Shown in pieces: positions 35,801 to 47,800 of a stretch of DNA of 64,000 nt. The translations under genes and the position numbers were made by a program. Position 1 is the stretch's first letter. The number at the start of each line of letters is the position of its first letter. The notes beneath the pieces are model-generated. The model saw only the letters and a program-made list of their open reading frames with translations, was not told where the DNA came from and did no database searches. The DNA is from Amoebophrya sp. A120 (taxonomy: Eukaryota > Sar > Dinophyceae > Syndiniales > Amoebophryaceae), in contig CAJINV010000001.1 in the NCBI GenBank assembly GCA_905178155.1, positions 2,532,089 to 2,596,088 on the forward strand. Reading direction: 5' to 3'.

Positions 35801-38800
35801 CAGGGTCACGTTGTTCCGGATCCCCGCGTCACCGTAGGCGTAGAAGAAGGGGTCCTTTGGCCAAGACACCGCGTAAATGGACACGTCGTCCATGAACTTT
35901 TGGTTGTGCTCCCAGCACTTGTGGCGGTTGAAATCTGATTTTTGCAAGTGGTGAAAATGAAAATTTTGATCTTCGAAGAGCGCTGCGTGGCTGCAAGAAC
36001 GTTTTTTCGAAAAACGCAGTAGACGCCGTGGCAGTCATGCTCATGAAATTCTGCAGCATACAAAACGCAAGGAGGACAGCTAAAGATTGATTGACTCAAA
36101 ATTTAGTAACTACTATACCCATCATAATGTTCCCGACCGTGCTCGGTGGTGGCGTGGTCATGACGACATGATTGCTCAGCTCCCTCGCCGGATCTGCCTC
36201 AATGAGCAGCTTACGCAGGTCTGCGTCCTCCGGAGACATCAAATCAGAGGACCCCTCACTGCTCGGCGAGGACCCCGCAATTGTAGTATCCGCCTGGATA
36301 CCGAGCTGTCTCTGCCTGCCCGCCGGCGCCTGCGTGGTGGTCACGCCCATCAAGGCCGCGGTGACCCCGGGCGGCTGCATCGGAAAGGGATTCGCGTTCG
36401 CGCCCATGTCTGCATCTCCGTAGTTCATGTGGAACACCGAGGACGTGCTGTGTGCGGGGTTCATGATCACGTCCGTCATCGGGGTGCCCATCAGCGCCAC
36501 CCGCGTGTACGGGAACGGCCATCGACCAACCAGGTTCGCGTTTGGGACCTGAAGAAAAGTGGTGCAAATTGTTTTCAATCGAAATAAAGGCCTGTAAAGA
36601 TCAAACTCCTAGCATAACAGTGCGCCGAGAAAGAAACTCGCAAAAACACAGCCAACGTGCTCCAACAGCAACAGCATTGACCTTGCACAAAAGCAAACCC
36701 AAACTCTGGCTCTGCGTGAGAAAATAGAAAACTATACCAGCATTTTTCCCATGCCGTTGTTCTCCGCCCCGGTTTCGTACAGTGCCGGCTTGTCCTTCGA
36801 AATGGAAATTGACAACGACATTCCCGGCTTCCCCGTATGGTCGTAATACGGCGCGGTCACCGTCCGCATTTCCCCGTGCGCGGCGCCCGCGACGTACGAC
36901 TCGGCGATGTTCACAACCCCGGAAATGATCTCCTTCGACAACTTTGCGTCGATGTGGTCCGTGAAGTTGAAGTTCGCGACGGTGCGCTGGTTCCGCGCCA
37001 GGTGCAAGTGCCGGGTCCTCTCCAGCAGAATGGACTCCGCCTCCAGAAACTCGCTCGCCGCCGTGTCGAAGTGGAACAGCATCCCGTTGGAGTCCCGGAA
37101 CCGGCGCATCACCACGTTGATCGCGTCCGCGGCCAGGATGTCGATCGTGCTGTTCTTGAAGACGCCAATCTGCTTCGTCATCAACAGCAGCGAATTCGCC
37201 AGCGTGTTGATGTGGTAAAGCTCGTTGATGGTGTTCAGCTTCTTGTGCGTCATCAAGTGGTTCATAGCGTGGTTGGTCAGCTGCCGTGGGGAAGAAGAAG
37301 AAGAAGACTCATGCTCTTTCGCATTTTGTTGATTTTCCGCTTGTCCTTGTTCCGCCTGTCGCATCGCCGGCACTCTGGCCGCTTCACTCATCACCTTCGA
37401 CAGCAACTTGGCGTCGACGTTCAGCCCTGTTTTCCTCTTCGTCGTGTCCTGCATCAGTTCCAGCTCGAGAAGCTCCGGCTTTTCTTCTCCTCCGCCCATG
37501 TTCATTTGATTCCCTTCCTCCAACTCCCGCAATAAAGCTGTCGTGTTCGGCGGCGCTGTGGTGGCGGTGTTCGTTGCCACCGCACTGGAGATCGTCTGCC
37601 CCTCGGCACTGGGCTGGTCCGGCGGCTGGAAGTCCGGTTTAAGCAAGTTTTCGCTCGCGAGCTGCCCCGCCGCGAAGGCGAGACTGTTCAGCACCTGCCG
37701 CACGAACTTTTCCGCGCGTTCCCGCTGCGCCTTGCTCACCAGTGGCGGCTTGTCCAGCGGCTGCACGAACGTAATCGTCGGATCGTTCTCGAACGCCATG
37801 GTTTCCCAGTCGAACGTCCAGAAATTCGGCATGTCCTTCGTGATCACCTCGTAGATCAACGCGATCTCTCCGCCCGGCTGGTTGTTTCCCCGCAGCTGCG
37901 CCAGCGCGTCGCTGGTCCGCCGGACAAACTCGTCCAGCGCTTCCAACTTCTTGATCGGGCTGTAGGTCACGTCCTCCTGGTGCAGTTCCTTCACCTCGAT
38001 GCACGCGTAGGTCGCGCCCTCAGCGCCTAATCGATCCCGGGCGATGCCGCCGATCAGGTAGTTGCCCTGCGCGAACGTGGTCTCCATGTCGGAGCGGAAG
38101 GAGAATTCCCGCATCTCCTTGAAGACCGGCGTGAGCGTCTCCGCCAGGTACTTCGTCGCGTTCCGCCGGATCACCGGCGAGGACTGGAAGTCGCGGCAGT
38201 CGACGAAGGCCTGCTGCAGGCTCGTGGGAATCTCGGCGTACACGTACTTGTACAGCAGCGGGGCGTAGTTGGTGGCGAAAATCATGTCCAGCTGGAACAT
38301 GTCCTTGACCGCGATACCGCTGGTCGGCACCGAAATCAGGTTCGGACTCCCCGGCCGCACGGCCGCCTCCATGGTGTTGCCGTGCACGCCGCGCAACCGC
38401 TTCTGGCCGTCCGGATCGAGGTTTTCTTCCGGGAAGCGGTAGGGGTAGTCTAAATGCTGCTTCGTCAACGACAAGCGGTCCGTGGTCTCGTTGGTGTACC
38501 GGTAGAACGCGGTCAGTTTGTTCGCGACCGACTTCTCCGCGCCGACCACCAAATAGTCGTAGACGAAGCCGGCGGTGAGCACTTTGTCGTAGCCCCGGAA
38601 TTTGTACTCCAGCATCTGCGTGGACTCCGTGATCGTGATCCCCAGGTCCCGCCGGTACTTCTGAAAGGACGCCGTCATCTCCGTCGTGACGTTCAGTTCC
38701 GGGTACCCGCCCGCCATGGTGCGCAGGTCGTTCAGGGCCTTCGTGTTGTTCGCGTCGATCAGCATCAGGTTCCGGAAGGGCTCGCGCGGGTCCGTGCCGC

Positions 38801-41800
38801 GGAACCGCATGGCGAACCGCTTTTCCGACTTGTCGTCCGCGCGGATGCAGGTCGGCCCCCGGCCCATGTCCGTGATGGTGGTGCCGTCGTACGCGGACTC
38901 GATGTGCACGGGGAAAATGTCCTCCGCCTCCACGCCGAGCACCTGCACCAGAATGGTGTCCTGCACGTTGAATACCATGTCCTTCGTCGCGCGGTCGTAG
39001 AGCTCGACGGTAAACTCGTACAGGCCCGCGGCGAGGCCGACGGGGAGTTCCAATGCCGGGACAAACCCGTACGCGTTCTGACACACCGCTAATTTGTCCG
39101 CCACCTCCTTCAGGATCGAGAGCGCCGTCGGCACTTTCGGCTGCTCGTCGTCTACGATGGAGGCCAGGCGGCGGCAGCTCCACCGGTACACCATCCGGTG
39201 CTCGCGCGCCGGGCTGGACCCGACGGAGGTAACGGCGTTCGGATCCACGACTAACGGCTGTGGCTTGCACCAGGCGGGCTCCGAGATGGCGGGCGACACC
39301 GCGGTGGTGCAGTTGGTGGTCGCGATGCGGCAGTAGCTGTCCGGCAGCGTCTGCGTCTGCACGCGGGCCGACACCAAGGCGTCCATACAGGGCTCGTAGT
39401 TGGAAGTCTTGTTCAGCGCGTCGCAAATCGCCCGGATGCTGAAGAAATCCGACGGGTTCTCGATTTCCTTCATGTCAGGAAACTGGTTGAGGCAATCGAC
39501 GAACCGCGGATCGTCGATGTGCGTCAGCCCGTCCCACGACGCCATGTCGAAAGTTTTCGTCGTTGTCGTGGTGGTGGTCGCAAACCCATCCGCTTGGAGG
39601 TCTCTGGACAAGGCACCCGCAGCCACTTGTGGAGAAGTGATTGGTACTAACTTCTGACTCAACAGCTTCTTGCTCTGTTGTCCCTCCAGCATCTTGCGCT
39701 CGTGATTCGGGAACGCGAGCAGCTGGTGTCTGTAGTGTTCCTTGTTGAACCACCGCACCGCCATTTCCTCGTCGTACCGGCGCTGCAGCTCACGCAGGAA
39801 GGTGGTGCTGTTGCCGCCGGCCTCCAGCCACCGGGCCAGCGCCGGCACGTCCTCTGTGCGCTCCGCCGCCATCTTTTGGTAGGCTTCTTCGGAGAACCCC
39901 TGGCTCTCGCGCGGCTTCGTGTCCGTCACCAGCTGCCGCCGGTTCACGATCTTGCGCTTCTCGGATTCCTGGGATTGTTGATCATGGAAGTGATTGATGG
40001 AGAGCCACGCACCAGGACAGTAAGTATGCAGAATAGCGACAATCACGAAAGTATTTCGAAGAAAAGTTAAAGTTCTGGTATACTCGTCATATTAAGCATG
40101 TGGGCACTATTAAAACTTATACCGTCAGCCTCCGCGCATTCGGAATTCCGCCTCCGTGTTCCGTCGACCAGGCCCGGAGTTCCGTGTACGAACTCTTTGA
40201 CGCGTCCACGATGAACCCGCACGTGGTGCCCTGCACGACGAGCGGGGCACGCAGGTGAATTTTAGGCTGCTGCACCGTTCCGATCGACACCTCAAACGGG
40301 ACCAACGAGAACGCCGTTTCCTCCGCCGCCCGGGTACTGAACGTGACCGCCGCGGCGAAGTACCAGATCGCGCCCGGCTGGTAGAACATGTGCGGGTGCT
40401 TGAACGAGGGAATCAGCAACACGTTCTGGTTTACCGACTCGCTCTGGTCGTCGACGCTGTACAGCTCCATAATCCCGGGCGGGATCCGCTGTCCGCCGGG
40501 ACCGATCATGAAGTTGCCGTAGTACCAGCGCACCTTGATGAAATCCCGCACCATATCGGACAGCTCGTCCGCAACCTGCAACGTCTGCGGGCTCTGCGTC
40601 GTGGAGAGCGACGCGGTGGTCCGGAAGAGCGGACTGGACTGGATGCAGGTCGGTCCGTCCGGATGGTCGGGGGTCACGGGCCGGTAGCAACTGTGCAGGT
40701 ACTCGGGCGTGCGCGTGGTCACCTGTGGACGTCGTGGGGAGATGAGAGTGATAAAGACATTCTACGACCGTGCGGTGCGACGTTCTTGCGTTCGCGAAAC
40801 CGAAAGCACGCGTGGCATCAATCGGAAGCAAAAAAATTGTAGAGTCAAGGAATCATATAAAAAAATGAATTCTAACCGTACCTCAAAGCGGATTGGTTTC
40901 CCATCATCCACCTCCATCGGTAGATGTAACTTCGTAGGCCCGACGGCGCGCGCCGACGGGAGGAACGGATTTCTGGAGCCCCGGCTCGCCGTGGCCTCCG
41001 CGCGACCCTCCAAGCCATTGAACGTAACGACGTCGACGCGCAGGGAGATGGACAGCAATTGGCAAGCCACCGACAAGGGGATGACCACCTTCATGTCGCA
41101 GGGGCGGACACCAATGATGTCGGGATCATTACTGTCGTCGTTGCCGCACCACGGCTTGCTGTCCAGCAGGGGTTGGACGTGCGTTGTGCAGTAGTTGTAC
41201 AGAATGTCCCGCATAACCTGCAACAAATCATTCTCGTCCAACGGCCGAGTTTCCAAACAGGTCCACTTTACGCTGGCCCAGCGGCGCATACCTGAAAGTT
41301 CGGTTTGTAGCAGAGTGAACAACCTCTGGGTTGTAACACGAACAGTTGAAGAGAAAACTGATTGTGAAAATGTGTAGTAAAAGCATAAGTATTCAACAAG
41401 TATGCAGATATACCACTGGTGTGACTCTCGCTCGCCCGAAATTCGATGTCACTACATGTGCCAATGCTTTCCGGCGCGCGCAGAATGACTTCCGGTGTGC
41501 GCGCGACCACGTTTGGATGCGACCGCACTGCGATTCCGTAGTTCCGCTCCGGATGCGGGGGCGGAAAGTCCGGCTGCCCGCGAGGCCTCAAGTGCGAGGA
41601 CTTGAACACCAAATAACTCGGGCCGCCGTGCACCTGGTGCAGGTAATCGTACACCGGTACCATCGTGGTCACGACCGTGGTGGTCGAAACGTGTCCTGCC
41701 AGGCTTCTGGGTGCGAGTGCGAAGTCTGTCTTCAGTTCCCGCTGCAACGACACCGGCGCGATCGTCGTCTCGGCCGTGACGCTCGCCATCAAGGCCCACT

Positions 41801-44800
41801 CCGTGTTGCCGATGTTCGCGCGGCCGCCGAACTGCAGGTACAGGTGCTTCGGCGATTTCCAAATGCACTGCGCCTCCGTGCCGCCGATCAACCCGTCCGC
41901 GCTGGCCGCGACGAAGTCCGTGCAGAAGCCCTCCTGCATCAGCCGGACGTTCTGGATGGCGTCGTCGAAGAGAATGATGGCCGCGCCAAAGTCCTGCGTG
42001 TAGTAACTGGACACCGGCCGCGGCGGCTGTTGCAGGGAGCAGTAGTAGTCCCCGTCCTGCGTGCCGCCCGCGCGCCGCACCTTCGCGTACAGGTAGCTGT
42101 ACCCGTTGCCGTACTGCAACTTCTCCGACGCGGTGGCGGGGCGCTCCGTCGTGTACGCCACGACGATTTTGCAGTTGCTGTGGCAGTTGAAGGTTTCCTC
42201 GCACGTACTCGCCTGCTCCCCCTGAATCCAGAACTGCGAGTACACGCAATCCGGGTCGGAGAAGCACGCGTCCCGGCACTCCTCCTTGGTCCGGTACCCC
42301 TGCGTCTTGAACGGCGCGTCCCGCTTCTGGTTCGCCAGCTGCGTGTCCACGGTCCGGCCCGGCGCGCGCTCCACCATGTCGTAGGCCCGACAGTCCAGCT
42401 TCGTGTACCGCTTGGGGCGGAAGGTGTAGGTGTCGAACCCGGTCCCCGCCAGGTTCTTGAAGTTTTCGTACTGGTATAACGTAGAGGGGCAGATATCCGT
42501 ATCCGAGGCGGTCGTCGAGGGGGTCCAGGCGTAGCAGCGCAGGTACTTGTCGTCCCGCGGGACCAGCGTCCTGGCCGCGTTCTCGCTGCAAATGTACCCA
42601 ATCTCCCCGCCGCGCTGGAACTGCGCCAGGCCGTAGCCCTGCGTCAAAACCGACCCGCCCGGCCGCTCGTTGCAGAACTCCAGCGCGCAGACGGACTTCA
42701 GGGACACCTTCGCGTTTTCCTCCACGTAGTTGCTGACGCAGCGCCACGCGTGCTCCACTTCGCACAGGGGACTGCAGCCGTCGTCCGGCAGAATGTTCCC
42801 GTCGTCGCACTGCTCGTCCGCCACGACGTAGCCGTCGCCGCACACCGGCTGGCAGGTCGCTTGCGCGGAACCGATCCTGTCCTATCCAAGGAAAAATAAA
42901 CTGTGTTAGTGTGGGTCTCTTACTCTTGAGAAAGCAGCATGACAAGTTTGTCTGCCATGACAGGAAAAACTTGTCATGCGCGGATGGGACGGGCAAACAC
43001 GTAGGAAACGAGCCTATCATGCATGTGGAGCATGACAAGCGTAACCGTTTTGCATTTTCTGCATCACAGACTTACACTTACACAGTTTTTTTCCTGCATA
43101 TGTCCGGGGTCTTCTTGAACACGAAGTCCCGCCACAGCAGCTCCGCCTCCAGGATGGGTAGCTGCACGCACTCGTACCCGAGCGAGCACCCGTTACACGG
43201 GTCCGACTGGACGTAGTAGCTGGTGGCGATCTCCCGCAGGGGAAAGGGGAACGTGAACGCCGGCTGCTGGTTCGCGTTGCGCCAGTTCGACTCGTAGAAG
43301 TAGTACTTCCCGGTGGTGGTACTGCGGGGCGTGGCCGTCGCGGACAGCCAGGTGTTGAGGGGATATTTGTTTGATTTGTCGTACATGGCCACGTCCGTCG
43401 CGTCCTGGTCCCCGCCAAAGAAAACCTCAATGTACTCGCAGAACCAGGCGTCGTTCGTGCCCGCGACGACCCGGATGGACCGGAATTCCAGCGGGACGGG
43501 GGAGATCAGCACCCGGGGCTTGGTGAACACCTGCACCTCGCACATGTCCCCCGAATACCCGGTTTTGCACTGGCACGCGTTGCTCACCATATTTCCGTTA
43601 CCGCAGCAGGTCAAGCCCTTGCACGCCTGCACGCCGAGCGGCTTCAGGTTGTCGATCACGGCGAACTGGGGCATGCACTCCGTTTCGGTGCGGCAGAAGT
43701 AGATGTGGAAGGGGCCCGCGGACCCGCTGTGCTCGGCCGGGGCGTCGCGCGTTTTCACGTGCAGAATGTAGCCGTACAGCACATTCAACTTCGCTTTCCA
43801 GTACTGCACGGGAAAGGAATGCACGTGGTTGAACTCGCGCAGCTTCTCCTCGGTCGGATTGGACGTCACGAGAGACGTGGGCAGCACGTTGTGGCTGGCG
43901 GCGTTGCCGACCAAGATCGCACCGATCTCCAGCATGTAGGACGCACCGCTGTCGCAGTCACCACCGCAGTAGCAAATCTGAGAAGTCGACGGGTTGTGAT
44001 GATGAGATGAAAACAATATGAAACAGACACTTTATTTCTTCCGCAGGCACTTTTTTCAAATTAATAGGAAGCAACCAAAGAGCAGATCAAACGCAAACAA
44101 AACACTATACCTTCAGAATTGTGTCGGAGTCAATCCGCAGGTCCGACCAACTGATTTCTGTCCGGGCGGGGTTTCGCATCGGAATATTTTCGATTTGGTC
44201 GCCAATCAGCTGCGCGGATGAGATGCCAGCGGAACTCGAGCCGCAGGCGATGTAATTCTCCACCAAGGCGATCTTTTCACTTCGCGTAAAATCTATGCCC
44301 TTCAGCGTGACCGTGAAAAGCGTTTGCTTATCCACTCGGAACAAACCGCCCTGGTCCTGCGTCGCGCTCAACCCCTTCACTTGCAACACACCCGCGAGAA
44401 TGTTGAAGTCCTGGTCCCGAATGCACCCCCCGTGCGTTTTCGTGTCCACGTGCCCCGGGAAGTTCTGGCTCACGTGCTCCATCGTGCCCGTGCTCCGGCC
44501 GCAGAAACAGATCAGCATCTCCTGGTTGTCTTTGAATCGAAAATCCGTCCATGTGGCGGAATAGTCCGAGATGATGCTCGGCGGCCCGGTCGGTGCGCGC
44601 CCAAACATCGTGTTGGAGAACGACATCTGCCCGAGCGTCCCGCACTTGTGCGTGGCGGACAGCTTTTTGACGATCCGGATCCGGTCGGACCGGCGGAACC
44701 CGGTGCCGTGCAGCTTCAGCTGCACGTAGGTGCTAACCTGGGCGGTGTACGCGACGGAACTCAAGCCTGGGGCGTAAAACGTCCCGTCCATCGTGTACGG

Positions 44801-47800
44801 CCCATGCACGTGCACCTCGGCGGCCTGCACCTGGTAGTCGCCCCTCCGTCGGCAGGGGATTTGGTCCGAGGTCTGCCGGGAGCGGAACCCGACCGGCGGC
44901 TCGCGCTGGCCGTCGCACCAGCAGGCGAGGAACACGCCGGCGCGCTTCAGCTCCACCCGCTGCCACAGCGAGGAGGTGCTGTTCCCGTAGTCCCGCGGGA
45001 TTTGGTACGGCGGCGTGATCGCGATTTCGTACATAAACATGTTCAAATCGTCGATGTGTGCCGCCAAATCCGCGCCGTTACCGTCCTGGAAGTTGTCCAT
45101 GCAGGTCTTCGCAACGCCGGTCGCGGGGTCCACCGCGTTTCGGAACATGATGCGGTCCCCGATGTGCAGCTGCACACCCTGGGCGAGCAGGTGGAACGCC
45201 TCCCCGACCCGCACATCCTGCCGCAGACGATCGGGACCGGAGATGGTCAGAATCCCGGCGCCGGTTGTGAAATACCGGGCATCCCGGCAGATGCGCGTCG
45301 CGGACACCGCCGCCCCGGTGGCGCCCCGCGCGCTCTGATCGGGGCAGAAGCAGACCTGGAAGTGGGCCGCCTTCTCCACCACCGGCATCCCCAGGTCGAA
45401 ATCCTTCGCATCGAACATGTTCGACGGGATCAGCGAGGCCGGGTTGGTCGACACCCCGCTCATGTCCTTGAACCCCTCCGCGAAGAAGCTTTTTGGGTCC
45501 CCGCAGGCCGTTCCATGGGGAAAGATCCCGATCTTGTCGGTGGTCATCATGCCGTTCCCCCGGATCTCGATGATGCACCGCATGCCGTTCGTGCATCGGT
45601 AGGTCTGCCCGGAATTCGGCCCGGCCTGGCCGTAGATCACCCGCACGCGGTTATTCAACGTGTCCGCGATCCACAGGTTGTTCGAGGCGGGGTCCACGTC
45701 GATCCCGCTGGGCGCGTTGAGTGGCGAGGAGATCGCGTTGAGTGCGATGCTGTAATCCTTGGTCGCCGCTTCCGCGTACCCCGCGACCCCGGGCGCATTT
45801 GCCAACGCGAACACGCGTCCGAGCTCCGCCAAACTTTGCCCCGGCGCGATGATCTTGTAGATGTTGTTGTCGGACGTAGACCCGAGGCCGTCGACACAGG
45901 TCGTGGAGGATTTGTAGGTTTTGTACGTGTTTTCCGCGTTTTTGTTGGACACGCACATGCCGTTCTGCCGAATGCCAAACACCACGTACCCCAGCCGCAG
46001 GGATTCGAAGAAGCAGGCCTCCACGGGGTTGGTGCGCTGCAGGTAGTCGCCGACGAGGAATTGGCTGGGGGGGTTGGGGTTTTCTAAACTCGCGAGTAGC
46101 ACACTGTTGGGATCCGTGCTGTCTCGCCAGCAGCCCATGCTGACCACCTGCGCGGTCGGCATGCCGATCAGCCGGTGGTTGCCGCGGTCCGACATGATCA
46201 GCATGTTGGTCAGCGAATTGAACGTCAAGCCGACCGGGCTGTTCAGGAAGGCCGTGTCCCGGAGCTGCCCGAGCATGTACCCGCTCTGCATTGGCGTGCC
46301 GACGTAGGTGTCAATGATCCCGCAAATCGGGCCGTTTTGCAGACCGCAGGTCTCGCCGAAGTGCATCTGCACCTGCCTCCCAATGTGGTTGCCGTGCTCA
46401 GAAAAGTAGACCACGGCCCGCAGCGTTCGGCCCTCCTCGTCGTCCTCCTCTAACGGGTCCACGTGCGTGCACACGACACCCTTCGGCAGGTTGATTTGCC
46501 CGCGGAGCGAGTTGCCGCCGTCACCACCATACCTGTCGTTGGAGTATCACTGTGTAAAGCGAAGTTTGTTTAACAGGTTTTTACCAGCCATAGCAAACCT
46601 GCATGCCCTAGAGCAAGAATCACGATCACCCCCACGACAAGGAGGGGCTGCATTAGCATGCAAAATTACAAGCACGAAAAACAGTCCCACAGTAAAAAAT
46701 GCATACTTACCCTTGTGGTCCTTCTCCTATCGCGGTGTAGATCTTGCCGTAGCGGGAGCTGAGCGTGTCCAGATACACGATCCGGATGCGATTGTTCAGG
46801 GTATCCGCCACCCAGAGCATGTTGTCACTGTCCAGGAAGATCCCGTTCGGCGAGTCTAGACGCGCCAGCAGCGCGGACCCGCCGTCTCCACTGAAACCGG
46901 GGCTGCCCGTCCCGGCAATTTGACTGATGATTCCCGTGGTGGCATAAAGCAGGGCCTCCGTCATGCCGGCCTGATTGGATGAAGGGATTGTGAATGGACC
47001 GTTCTCAAACGGCACTGCGCTTGTTCAAAAGGAAACTCGCAATCGCAAACACTGTGATCATGATGTCGCATTGCATTTTTCAATTAAAAAAAAACCTCTA
47101 TACCGTGGTCATCAGATGCGCGGGCGAGTATTCGATCATGCGGACCTGGTGGTTATTTTCCTCGGTGAAGTACAATCTGTACACGAACTGCTGCGTGTTT
47201 TTGTAGATGTCGCCGTTCGCGGTCTGGAACTGCGCGGTCCCGAAGGCTGCGTTCACGGCCATGAACTCCCAGTAGTAGCGTTTGTCCAGCGTGATCCCGG
47301 CGGGCACGTTCAGCAGCGCGTCCTTCGACAATCCGCCGTTCCCCCCGTTCCCCAAATACACGCCACCGGCGATCCGGTAGGTTTGCCCGTAGATCAAATC
47401 CAGGTACCGCAGTCGGTGTCCCTCCGCGACAAATACGCCACGGTCCATCACGGCGACATCTTGCGGCTTCTCCTATGAGGGTGCATAAAGTACTTACTCC
47501 CCTTCCCCTGATTTGTACAGCAGGAACAGCAATACAAACACCAGCACGCGCAGAGGCTGCGTGTGCGTTATGGTGTAGCAGCAGCAGTTGCAGTACTGTT
47601 AGGGCAGCTTCCGTCGAAAAGATAAACTTATCATGCAAACAGTGCCACAACGCCTCCGTTGGGTTTCTTGTGATTTTCCATGACAAATGAACGGGACGAG
47701 GTGGAAGAGTTCTTGTTTTGCACTCTCATAGGTCCATCAACGAGTTGATGATGCCGATTCCGTTTTCCAAGCCGGACGTGTTCGTCGGCGCGGTGCCAGC

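Noticed and set aside
36837-46453. Long open frames on the plus strand and alternative minus frames over the giant gene, including 38020-39426 and 44324-46087
   Set aside because: They are shadows of high-GC coding exons; the chosen minus-strand frame has recognisable domains and consistent splice phases.
46533-46710. Intron first suspected to be non-canonical
   Set aside because: On recount, the donor GG|GTAAGT and acceptor ACAG|G give a standard GT-AG intron in phase 2.
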